Part shown: positions 46,376-54,345 of the stretch, in pieces | Layout of the letters: each line of letters begins with the position of its first letter | Position numbering within the stretch: the first letter of the stretch is position 1 | NCBI RefSeq assembly: GCF_001688725.2 | Contig: NZ_CP015401.2 | Coordinates: forward strand, 3,720,001-3,784,000 | DNA from: Bacteroides caecimuris | GTDB taxonomy: Bacteria; Bacteroidota; Bacteroidia; Bacteroidales; Bacteroidaceae | DNA length: 64,000 nt | Direction: 5' to 3' | Notes under the pieces: generated by a model | What the model was told of the DNA's origin: nothing | What the model saw: the letters and a program-made list of their open reading frames with translations, nothing else | Databases searched by the model: none | Position numbers and translations under genes: made by a program

Positions 46376-46942
46376 TTATTTTAGTATGTCGGAAAGGCTT
46401 GATTCTACAAACATTGTCGGAGTAAACTCCACAATCCGGTAGTCAGCAACACCATTGATGTTGAACGGATCTTGCTCTATGATAGAATCAACCACTGCAC
46501 GGCTTTCGGCCTTTATCAATATTACACCGCCCACGCGGGGAGCCTGCGGACCGGATGCGATGAAATCGCCAGCCGCATAGTGCTCAGCAAGATAGTCACG
46601 ATGTGCCTGAAGGAAACGGTCGACTTCTTCAAGCGGTTTTTTATATGTCAGAATTGCAATAAACATGGCTGTCCGGTTTTTCCAGCGTTTGAGTTGTGGA
46701 AAGAATTGACGCATCATGTCTTTTGCCTGCTCCTGTGTCAAGGTCTGTCCTGACTCCTTGTTTATCTCGTCGGTAAACTGAGCGCAATGTTCAATCATCT
46801 GCTCCATAGTGAAGTCTTGTGTGAATCTGCCATCCTTATAGCAGTAGATACAGTAATCCTCGTTGCGACTGCCATCAGCCTTAGTACCTTTGTTGTCTGT
46901 AGTCAGCGGCATTCCGCAGCTTTGACAAAATTTATGTTCCAT
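46376..46942 (-). CDS. Zinc ribbon fused to YCII-like domain
   Basis: A protein of 188 residues. Residues 1-88 (CQSCGMPLTTD, YCIYCYKDG, FTMEQMIEHCAQFTDEINKE) match the N-terminal domain of 40661-41341. The rest is a YCII-related alpha-beta barrel (FIAILTYKKPLEEVDRFLQA, HYAAGDFIASGPQAP, DPFNINGVADYRIVEFTP) with the conserved His/Asp pair. YCII domains may be small hydrolases or dehalogenase-like enzymes. It lies 9 bp downstream of the beta-lactamase gene. Confidence 0.85.
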   Translation of the reverse strand: MEHKFCQSCGMPLTTDNKGTKADGSRNEDYCIYCYKDGRFTQDFTMEQMIEHCAQFTDEINKESGQTLTQEQAKDMMRQFFPQLKRWKNRTAMFIAILTYKKPLEEVDRFLQAHRDYLAEHYAAGDFIASGPQAPRVGGVILIKAESRAVVDSIIEQDPFNINGVADYRIVEFTPTMFVESSLSDILK

Positions 46943-46951
46943 ATTCTTATC

Positions 46952-47848
46952 TTATTTTTGTTTAATCAAACCTTCCAAGACAATCTTAGAAACCTCAGTA
47001 ATGATGGCTGAGGTCGTTGCTATGTCGTAATTGGAATCAGCAACAAACACGGCAATAGAATATCTTGTACCATTAGGCAAATTCACATATCCACAATCAT
47101 TTACTGCGGATATGCGACCTTCGGGTGTCGGAAATCCCGTACCTGTCTTATGTCCTATCAGGGCATTAGTAGGCAAAAGGGGGAACGCAAGCCTGTCAAG
47201 CCCCGTGCGACACTGTTCAAGCATGACGGATATTTCAGAATATGACTGTGATGCGTTTCTCAATTCGTGGTAAAACCTATCAAATAGCTGCGCCATTGCC
47301 AAAGGTGTGGTACGGTTAAGATAGCTTAGGTATGGATCACGGTGCATATCTTCTTCCGAGGCTCCGATTACAATCTCATCAGAGATACCCATTTGCCTCA
47401 TTATTGATGTTACTCCCGATGTTCCACCGACGCGATGCAGGAGTATGTCTGCCGCATTGTTGTCACTCTCAACCAAAGACCATTCAAGCAGTTCTCTTAT
47501 AGTTATGGTATTTCGGTTCTTACCATACTTTTTGAGCATCGGGCTATAGGTATCCTCTTTCATAGCCTTCTCGCTGAATGTTACGGTATCGTTCAGGGAC
47601 ATACCGTTAGTATTTATCCAGTGCGCTACCGTCAGAGCCAGCGGAAATTTGACTACGCTCATCATAGGGAAATCCCGATTGCCGTTGACAGATACGGTGT
47701 CTTTGCCATTGATAATGACCGCGACACCTATACGGGCATCTTTCCCTTTGATATACTCGTGCAAAGCATTCTCTATCGCCTTGTTTCCACCAGCGAAAGC
47801 AGGCGATATAAAAGTCAGAAATGTTATTATAATCAGTAATATCTTCAT
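46952..47848 (-). CDS. Class A (subclass A2-like) beta-lactamase
   Basis: A protein of 298 residues. A signal peptide (KILLIIITFLTFISPAFA) precedes SVVK (Ser64-Lys67), SDN at 128-130 and HKTGTG near 235, the three class A boxes. The omega loop reads SEEDMHRDPYLSYLN, as in the A2 group (CfxA/CepA/PER-like), where the general-base glutamate probably is one of EE. It should hydrolyse penicillins and cephalosporins in the periplasm. It stands between the acetyltransferase gene (20 bp) and the zinc ribbon-YCII gene (9 bp), and 0.8 kb downstream of a BlaI gene. Confidence 0.9.
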   Translation of the reverse strand: MKILLIIITFLTFISPAFAGGNKAIENALHEYIKGKDARIGVAVIINGKDTVSVNGNRDFPMMSVVKFPLALTVAHWINTNGMSLNDTVTFSEKAMKEDTYSPMLKKYGKNRNTITIRELLEWSLVESDNNAADILLHRVGGTSGVTSIMRQMGISDEIVIGASEEDMHRDPYLSYLNRTTPLAMAQLFDRFYHELRNASQSYSEISVMLEQCRTGLDRLAFPLLPTNALIGHKTGTGFPTPEGRISAVNDCGYVNLPNGTRYSIAVFVADSNYDIATTSAIITEVSKIVLEGLIKQK

Positions 47849-47867
47849 TTTGAATGCGTTTTGTCCC

Positions 47868-48503
47868 TCATATAAAATGACAGTCTAATGAACCTAAATC
47901 CCCGTCTTGAATAGCTTTGATTGAATTACGAATTATATCTGCGTCCCAGTTCCACCATTGGAGTTCTTGCAATCGGGCTATAATATCTGTAGAGAATCGT
48001 TTTCGTATTTCCTTTGCAGGAACACCGCCAACAATCGAGTATGGCTCGACATCCTTTGTGACAACAGCTCGTGTGCCAATTATAGCACCATCACCGATGG
48101 TCACTCCAGCCATTATTATAGCGTCATATCCAATCCACACATCATTGCCAATTACAATATCGCCCTTGTTATCCCAAGCAGACACAACATCAGATTTCGG
48201 TAAGTCCCATTCCTCAAAGAAAAGTGGGAACGTGTATGTAGAAAGCGATTTCAGGGTATGGTTGGCGCAATTGAATATAAACTTTGCTCCGCAGGCTATT
48301 GAGCAAAACTTTCCGATAATCAAACGATCATGATTTATAGGATAATGATACAGCACGTTATTCTTCTCAAAGTCACGAGGGTCATTCACAAAATCATTGT
48401 AAATGGTAAAATCTCCGACTTCAATATTCTGGTGCGTTATGACTGATTTAAGATAGACAGTCTGATTATCACCAGAACGAGGATATATCTCTGTTTGGTT
48501 CAT
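47868..48503 (-). CDS. Xenobiotic acetyltransferase, Vat/CatB type
   Basis: A protein of 211 residues with left-handed hexapeptide repeats (VIGNDVWIGYDAIIMAGVTI, GAIIGTRAVVTKDVEPYSIVGGVPAKEI). FNCANHTLKSLSTYTFPLF carries the catalytic histidine in its NH motif. Members acetylate streptogramin A (Vat) or chloramphenicol (CatB); the closer match in length and motifs is Vat. It is 20 bp upstream of the beta-lactamase gene and 130 bp after the second BlaI gene. Confidence 0.88.
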   Translation of the reverse strand: MNQTEIYPRSGDNQTVYLKSVITHQNIEVGDFTIYNDFVNDPRDFEKNNVLYHYPINHDRLIIGKFCSIACGAKFIFNCANHTLKSLSTYTFPLFFEEWDLPKSDVVSAWDNKGDIVIGNDVWIGYDAIIMAGVTIGDGAIIGTRAVVTKDVEPYSIVGGVPAKEIRKRFSTDIIARLQELQWWNWDADIIRNSIKAIQDGDLGSLDCHFI

Positions 48504-48632
48504 ATCTAAAACTATTTGAGCCGTTCTATTTCATTTATATTCAATATGTGCAAATAATGATAAATATTGCCATCTTCCTGCGCATCACCATTAATGCCAA
48601 TAACGCTCTTGACTTCCATATAATAATCAGTT

Positions 48633-49007
48633 CTATTCTTGGCGATTGCCTTCTATCACCTGATTTATCAACTCCAGGACTTCATCGTCTGACATTTTCC
48701 TGTCCCTTACAAGAGTGCTTATCACTCCACGAATGGAATTGTTGAAATATCGCTGAACGACATTTTTCAGATTGTTACCACAATACTCCTCTCTTTCTAT
48801 AAGGGGATAGTAGATGAATCCGTTGTTTCCTGCCGGCTTGTGGTCTAAAAAGCCCTTATCAACAAGAAACTTCACGAATGTAGATATGGCGGTTCTGCTT
48901 GGACGAGGTTCGGGATAAGTGGCGATAATCTCCTTAACGGTAGCTTCGCCCTTCTCCCAAAACTTATTCATCACTTCTTCTTCACGCTTGGTAAGTTGTT
49001 CCATCAT
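48633..49007 (-). CDS. BlaI/MecI-type repressor (2), no BlaR1 partner
   Basis: A protein of 124 residues. QLTKREEEVMNKFWEKGEATVKEIIATYPEPRPSRTAISTFVKFLVDKGFLDH gives the winged helix, closely similar to the first BlaI. No blaR1 follows; instead the acetyltransferase and beta-lactamase genes do. Upstream lies a near-identical operator. It may use the membrane protease encoded 12 kb away, an inference. Confidence 0.9.
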   Translation of the reverse strand: MMEQLTKREEEVMNKFWEKGEATVKEIIATYPEPRPSRTAISTFVKFLVDKGFLDHKPAGNNGFIYYPLIEREEYCGNNLKNVVQRYFNNSIRGVISTLVRDRKMSDDEVLELINQVIEGNRQE

Positions 49008-49035
49008 AAAATGAAATTTGGTATATGCAAAATTA

Positions 49036-49052
49036 GTCTAAATAAATTAGTC
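49036..49052. promoter_or_regulatory. BlaI-like operator 3
   Basis: GTCTAA-ATAAA-TTAGTC, the 6-5-6 dyad with one change from the pair at 36993 and 37030; 29 bp upstream of the second blaI start. Confidence 0.65.
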
Positions 49053-49304
49053 AGCCAAGCAAATACGGCTATTTTTATGATTTATAAGCAAACGTTATTA
49101 TTACGACAATGAAATTTATAGATTAATAAATGAAAATGAAGCAAGAGAATGTAGATAATTATTCCGCTTACTTCATTTTTTTATATACATTTTTATCCCT
49201 TTCGGATGGTTTTCATCCTTGAATTGAAACCCCGGCCGCCGATGATGACATGATCGGCAATGAAGTTGTTTGACGAACTTTGTTCATTTATCAGGCTACT
49301 TTCT
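49053..49304. other. Gap between second blaI and mobA; relaxase absent
   Basis: No gene is seen. A relaxase gene normally follows a MobA/MobC-type gene in these elements, in this direction; here sequence changes to a short non-homologous stretch, so it was probably deleted. Confidence 0.45.
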
Positions 49305-49724
49305 TCAATTCTGTTGTTCCCACCTAGCATACATCTTCCTTGAAAGTTCCACAATTTCTTTGCTCAACTTCACAAGGTCGATGGTATGTTTCTCCAACTT
49401 GTAGAGCAACGCCATCGCCTTTTTCTCCGAAAAATGGATGCGCAACTCTTTAACGACCTGATTGTAGTTCGTACCGATGGCACGGAAATGGGCGTGGAAG
49501 TCCGACAGTTTGGTGTAGTAGTCCACCAGCGTCTTGTCCACTTTCAGCACCTTGAACTTCTGCCCGAAGAAATGCGCCTTCAGAAAAACAGCTTTCGCAT
49601 ACACCTGTGATTCTTCGTACATCGTGAGAAATTTGTTCCATTCCTCATCATCGAAGCGCACCATCACGCAGTGCGTCTTCGGGTTCAATTTGGGATTTCT
49701 CCCGTACTTGCTCTTCTTTTCCAT
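49305..49724 (-). CDS. MobA/MobC-type relaxosome accessory protein
   Basis: A protein of 139 residues. KTHCVMVRFDDEEWNKFLTM is a ribbon-helix-helix DNA-binding start; the rest is helical (RAIGTNYNQVVKELRIHFSEKKAMALL), as in mobilisation proteins of Bacteroides conjugative and mobilisable transposons. It binds oriT to help the relaxase. The relaxase itself is missing downstream. Confidence 0.82.
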   Translation of the reverse strand: MEKKSKYGRNPKLNPKTHCVMVRFDDEEWNKFLTMYEESQVYAKAVFLKAHFFGQKFKVLKVDKTLVDYYTKLSDFHAHFRAIGTNYNQVVKELRIHFSEKKAMALLYKLEKHTIDLVKLSKEIVELSRKMYARWEQQN

Positions 49725-49784
49725 TCTCTTGTTCTTTTAATTTAATGGTTCATCCATTGTTTAATCTTTGATTAAGGAACCCCG

Positions 49785-49985
49785 AAATTATCCGACTGCG
49801 GAGGATAATTCTACCCACGGCGGTGAAGGTGTTTTCAGTTACTTAGAATTATTCGGGTAACTGAAAATATACCTTGCTGTGTCTTTGAAGACACAAGAAT
49901 CCTCCGCCTGTCGGATTGGTTTGTGAGTATAATAACTCATTTGGAATATCGGTCAAGCCGATGGAGTATATCCACCGACTTGATT
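49785..49985. other. Structured region, possible oriT
   Basis: Between the DUF3408 and MobA genes: hairpin ATTATCC...GGATAAT (49788-49810), an 11-bp perfect stem TTTTCAGTTAC...GTAACTGAAAA (49829-49866), TGTGTCTTTGAAGACACA (49877-49894), and TCCGACTGCGGAGGAT pairing at long range with ATCCTCCGCCTGTCGGA near 49900-49916. Such a hairpin cluster next to a relaxosome gene is what an origin of transfer looks like. Confidence 0.5.
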
Positions 49986-50003
49986 GGTTCTACCGTAATT
50001 CGC

Positions 50004-50477
50004 TCAGAGTTTGCGCCACTGCTCGATGTCCTCCCGGTAGGTTTCAAGGTGCAGGCGGGCGAGGTTCTCGATAAGTCCCGATGCGCTCATGCCACGCCCG
50101 CCGAGACGGCGGACAATCCCGTCCAGCCGGTCACGCACCTCACCGCTGACGAACACGGGCTTGCGGTCGGTTATCTTGGGAACTTGCAGGTAAGCGGTAC
50201 GGTACTCGTCCAGCGACAGCCTGCGTTGTTTGCTGCTGACACGCTTCTGTGGCACTGCCACTTCTTCGGGCGTTCTGCCTGACGGTTCATCCACCGTAGC
50301 TGTTTCCGCTTTTTTCGTGATGGTCTTGCCGGGTTGTGCCAGCTGTCCCGAATCCAGACCGATGTTCTTGTAGAAGTCGTCCATAGACTTTTCACTACGG
50401 GATTCCCTGCGTCCCATTCTTTCCACGATTTCACGAGCCTGCTGCTCACTGATACTTGGTTCTCTTTTCATTGTCAT
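50004..50477 (-). CDS. DUF3408 (TraB-like) mobilisation protein
   Basis: A protein of 157 residues. A charged, disordered N-terminal 90 residues, then RRLSLDEYRTAYLQVPKITDRKPVFVSGEVRDRLDGIVRRLGGRGMSASGLIENLARLHLE, the DUF3408 core that is common beside mob genes in Bacteroides integrative elements. Exact role unknown, probably DNA binding. Confidence 0.85.
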   Translation of the reverse strand: MTMKREPSISEQQAREIVERMGRRESRSEKSMDDFYKNIGLDSGQLAQPGKTITKKAETATVDEPSGRTPEEVAVPQKRVSSKQRRLSLDEYRTAYLQVPKITDRKPVFVSGEVRDRLDGIVRRLGGRGMSASGLIENLARLHLETYREDIEQWRKL

Positions 50478-50874
50478 AAAACAGGTTGATTAAGTTATTA
50501 CTGTGGTCTTGGTCTGTGCCTTGACCGATTATCGCAAGTAAAGTAAGATACTTTAGTGCAGTCAGTCAACGACTTGGATTCAATCAGGCAGTATTGTGAG
50601 ACTTTGCTTTATGGTGACAGAGATATTGGTGAGGACTTCACAGATTTGCCGGACGTGAATAGCCGGAAGAACAAAGGTGCGATTACAGTCAGGTTTGAAT
50701 TAAGCCCTTGTTTTCAATCTTGATACATTGCTGATTTCCGGGATTAAGAATATACTCCAAATCTGTGCCAACCTCTACCAACCTGTGCCACATGCTTCCA
50801 CTTCCGGGAAATCCATTGCCGGATAACAGATTATGTATTCCTTTGCGGCAAAAGAAACAGTAACAATAAAAAGT
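50478..50874. other. Divergent control region between DUF3408 and HTH genes
   Basis: About 400 bp without a convincing gene. TTCCTTTG at about 50837-50844 is one base from the -7 consensus and precedes the HTH genes; direct CTGTGCCA repeats lie near 50766 and 50791. Confidence 0.4.
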
Positions 50875-51192
50875 ATGTATATGGAAATCGTATCAATTGA
50901 AAGAAAGACCTTTGAGGCGATGGTCGCCAAGTTCGACCGTTTCGTCAGTCGCATGGATGCCATCTGCCGGCGGCACGGAGAGAAGACAATGGGCGAGTGG
51001 ATGGACAATCAGGACGTGTGCCGGATGCTCAACATCAGCCCACGCACATTGCAGACGCTTCGGGACAACGGGACGCTGGCTTACTCGCAGATAAGCCACA
51101 AGACGTATTACCGTCCCGAAGACGTGCAGCGTATTGTTTCCGTTGTGGAGGACAGGCGCAAAGAAGCAAAGTTCAAAGGAAGAACTATATAA
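50875..51192 (+). CDS. Excisionase-like helix-turn-helix protein 1
   Basis: A protein of 105 residues from ATG 50875. MDNQDVCRMLNISPRTLQTLRDNGTLAYSQISHKTYYRPEDVQRIV is a MerR/excisionase-like winged HTH. Pairs of such genes are found at the excision end of Bacteroides integrative elements (like Xis2c/Xis2d of CTnDOT). The second of the pair follows 53 bp downstream. Confidence 0.85.
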   Translation: MYMEIVSIERKTFEAMVAKFDRFVSRMDAICRRHGEKTMGEWMDNQDVCRMLNISPRTLQTLRDNGTLAYSQISHKTYYRPEDVQRIVSVVEDRRKEAKFKGRTI

Positions 51193-51245
51193 ACTTGATG
51201 AAATGAACGAAGTAAACTAACAATACCCACTAAATCCAAAGTAAC

Positions 51246-51551
51246 ATGAATGAACTGATTAACAAGGACAGCGAGTGGATAATCCACTTCATGGGCAGTC
51301 TCGACCGTCTTTTGGACAGCTTCGAGCATCTGACCGCCAATTACCGCCCGACACTGAACGGAGAGCGTTTCTTCACTGACAAGGAAGTGTCGGCACGGCT
51401 GAAAGTGAGCCGCCGGACACTTCAGGACTACCGGAACGAAGGGCGCATAGCCTATATCCAGTTAGGCGGTAAAATACTCTACCGTGAATCTGACATCGAA
51501 AGGATGCTGGCTGGCTGCTACCGCTCCGCTTACCGACAGACGGCAACCTGA
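51246..51551 (+). CDS. Excisionase-like helix-turn-helix protein 2
   Basis: A protein of 101 residues. FTDKEVSARLKVSRRTLQDYRNEGRIAYIQLGGKILYRESDIERML gives the same HTH as its neighbour. It probably helps build the excision complex or control the transfer genes. A strong hairpin terminator follows at 51625. Confidence 0.85.
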   Translation: MNELINKDSEWIIHFMGSLDRLLDSFEHLTANYRPTLNGERFFTDKEVSARLKVSRRTLQDYRNEGRIAYIQLGGKILYRESDIERMLAGCYRSAYRQTAT

Positions 51552-51624
51552 TTTTCTTGAAGGAGCGCAGTTTGCCGTCTGCCCTGTGATTGCGTCAGCA
51601 ATGGACTTTCGGCAAAAAGAGAAA

Positions 51625-51677
51625 GGAGCGGCTTACAGACGGAGCATCAAAATTCCGCTTCGTCTGTAAGTCGCTCC
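51625..51677 (+). terminator. Terminator after the HTH pair
   Basis: A stem of about 20 bp, GGAGCGGCTTACAGACGG with CGTCTGTAAGTCGCTCC and few mismatches, followed by TCTCTTCTTTCTT. Confidence 0.7.
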
Positions 51678-51902
51678 TCTCTTCTTTCTTCTGATTTCCC
51701 GCCAGTCGCTCGCTTGTTTCCGTTGCCGGATGCTCTTCAAGCGAGTGGCAGGCAGTGACAAGGTTTTCGGGTTGAATACGCTCAAACTCGTTTGAGGAAG
51801 ATTCTGCCCGAAACGGCTTGCCGCCCGACCTTGCCGCTGCCATCAAGCCATACGCTACCTTTGCATCCGTGCATCGGGAACGAGTGGCTGACGGAATGAA
51901 CC

Positions 51903-52283
51903 TCAACTATACCATCGGTTATTACCTCTGACGCTGGCAACAAACAGTGTAATCGGTGTAGCTTTCTTAATAGTGCTAATTTCATTTATTATAAACCGTC
52001 TGAACAAGACACTCTCTTTACTGCATATCCTGAATGCAACGGCTATAATCACTTCAATGTTATAGACATCGTAACTTATGCCATCCGGTTGCTTGAGATA
52101 CTTCATCGTGTCAAGTTCGTTCAGTTCCTTGTGCTTGTAAATGGTATGAATCGCCTTACGGACATCGCATGAGAACACCCCGAACAGGTCGGCTATCTCT
52201 TGTTGCGTCATACATACGGATACGGTCGGCATCGTGACCGCACCCGTTTCACTGATTGTTATTATTCCTCTATTCATTGTCAC
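51903..52283 (-). CDS. Element-associated DNA-binding-like protein
   Basis: A protein of 126 residues. MTMNRGIITISETGAVTMPT and VCMTQQEIADLFGVFSCDVRKAIHTIYKHKEL suggest an HTH, followed by ISYDVYNIEVIIAVAFRICSKESVLFRRFIINE. Proteins like this often accompany integrases in Bacteroides mobile elements. Overlaps the end of the integrase frame by 4 bp. Confidence 0.65.
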   Translation of the reverse strand: MTMNRGIITISETGAVTMPTVSVCMTQQEIADLFGVFSCDVRKAIHTIYKHKELNELDTMKYLKQPDGISYDVYNIEVIIAVAFRICSKESVLFRRFIINEISTIKKATPITLFVASVRGNNRWYS

Positions 52284-53622
52284 TTGATTTTAGTTTCATC
52301 ATTTGATGCACACTCCTTTTTCCAACCGCTGTAATTTCTGCATTTGAACACCCGTGACGCCATACCGTCATCGGGCAACGCATATTTGCCTTTGGTATTT
52401 TCAGACAGGGTTTCCAAATCCCTGCTCACTTTGTGGTTGGTTATCTCGGCATATATCTGGGTGGTGCGTATGGAATAATGTCCCATCATCTTGCTGATGG
52501 TTTCTATCGGAACCCCGTTGCTCAGGCAGATAAGGGTCGCAAAACTGTGCCTCGCCTGATAGAATGTCAGGTGACATCCCAGACCGCACTGTTCGGCTAT
52601 GATTTTAAGGCTGCGGCACAGGTTACAGGTCTGCGGGACGTAAAACAATCTTCCGTCCTTGCCTTCCCCTTTGTATTTTTCGATAATGCGGAGAGGTATG
52701 TCAAGAAGTTTGATATGGCACTCCGCCTTGGTCTTCTGCCGTGCGATGTGAATCCATTTGGAACCGTCTTCCTTTGTGACGATGTTGTCTTCCGTCAGGT
52801 TTGCCAGATCTGCCCTTCCGATGCCAGTGAACACCGAAAAGACAAACAGGTCGCGCGTGTGGCACAGGCGGTAGGTGGGCAGTTTGGCATTGAGCAGCTT
52901 TTCAAACTGTTCCCTGTTCAGGTGGCGATGGTTGACAGGCACTTTCTCAATCTTATGCCCTGCAAACGGGTCGCGCTTGAGTATGTGCTTCTTCAACGCC
53001 AGCCGTGTCATCTTGTGTAGCAGGATAAGGTAGTCATTGTAGGCAGACACCTTTAACCGCAGTACGGTAGAGAAATAGAACGTGAAGTCGGTCATGAACT
53101 TCATCGTCAGTGAGCGTAACGGAATATCCTCCAAATCATACTTGAATTTCAAAAAGTTAAATATATGCTTGCGGGTGATAAGATAACGGACGTAGGAATG
53201 CCTTGTCCGGTCAATGCCCACACGTTTGGCGTATTCCCCGTTATGTCCGTCAAACAGGGACAGCAATGTCTCTTTGACATCGATTTCCCGGTGACGGCAT
53301 TCTTGATGATTTCTGCCGAGACGAAGCCATAAGAGTCCACGTTTCTTTTGTAGGCGGCCTTCGCTTTCTCCTCCAAAGCCTCCAATAATGAGTTCAGCCT
53401 GTTCAACTCATTTCTTTTTTCGCCGGTGATGTTTCCGGTCTTACGGCCGTCCGTGAATGCCTTGCCCACTTTTGCATCCCATAAGTCAGGCTCTATTTCC
53501 AACCCTGTGGAATACTGGCTTATCTTCCCGTCAAGGGTGACCCGTCCCATAATCGGACATCTGCCGTTTTTCTTTATTTTCCGGCGGTTGATATAGAACA
53601 ACAGTTTGAATGTGCTTCGCAT
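52280..53622 (-). pseudogene. Tyrosine integrase A with one-base frameshift
   Basis: The N-terminal frame starts MRSTFKLLFYINRRKIKKN at 53622 (Arm-DNA-bind); the second frame runs to 52280 with the core and catalytic domains (LFVFSVFTGIGRADLANLTEDNI, FYQARHSFATLICLSNG, MMGHYSIRTTQIYAEI). One missing A at 53273-53275 (AAA for AAAA) breaks it; KETLLSLF would join. The usual HxxR motif reads YxxR. Joined length is about 447 residues. It starts 3 bp after the stop of the second integrase remnant. Confidence 0.85.
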
Positions 53623-53625
53623 GGC

Positions 53626-53940
53626 TTACCCCTCCATCATTTTGGTTATGTACTCTCTTTGCTTCATGCTCGGATTGACTTTACGTTGGCTATAATCCTT
53701 CAGAATTGGAGACGGAGCAGTGTCAATGCCCGATAAGGTAAACTTGCCCCCGATAATATCGTTCAGACCGTCCATATCCTTGTCTATTTTATCCTGCGTG
53801 ACTTTCGCATACCGCTGTGTGGTGGTGATATGCCGATGCCCCATGATTTTACTGACGGTCTCTATCGGAATCCCCTGTGACAGACAGATGATGCTTCCGA
53901 AGGTGTGCCTTGCCTGATGGAAAGTGATAGGCTGTGCAAG
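53626..53940 (-). pseudogene. C-terminal fragment of tyrosine integrase B
   Basis: ITFHQARHTFGSIICLSQGIPIETVSKIMGHRHITTTQRYAKV has intact HxxR, the GH motif and the nucleophile tyrosine; the N-terminal and core domains are gone. The open frame runs on to 54213, but the sequence upstream of about 53940 is not integrase. With integrase A it formed a tandem pair, a common pattern in these elements. Confidence 0.75.
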
Positions 53941-54345
53941 GAAAAGCGGACAGGTGAAGATAAAACGTAAACCGTTTGAAATGAGCTTTGTTTCAGCATT
54001 CTGCCAAGTGGAGAAAATGCAAATAATAACGGAATATTGAGGTTGTTCAGTTACCAAACCGTTAGCCGGGCAGTTACCGAAACGGGAATAGGTAACGGCA
54101 GGCAATGAAAAGAAACCCTCACCGTTTTGTTTGCGCTCATACACAGTGTTTTGCATATCAAGTGGAAAATTTAAAGTCGATTGACCCACTATTATAAAAG
54201 TCTTCTGACCCACCTTTATAACCGAAACTGATCCGCTGTGATTATAATAAAAATTGCCCCTATATAATTACCATATTTCAGTCTTGTTTTCGTACTTTAC
54301 AAAGCATTTTAACCCGGTATTATTAACCGAATAAAATTTTAAAGA

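Noticed and set aside
41835..48503. Known anti-phage system such as CBASS, BREX or Thoeris
   Set aside because: No cyclase, PglX/BrxC, TIR or similar defining protein was found; only a UDG-fold and Sel1 protein hint at defence.
51595..51906. 103-residue minus-strand frame
   Set aside because: It runs through the terminator hairpin of the HTH pair and has odd composition; no family recognised, probably not a gene.
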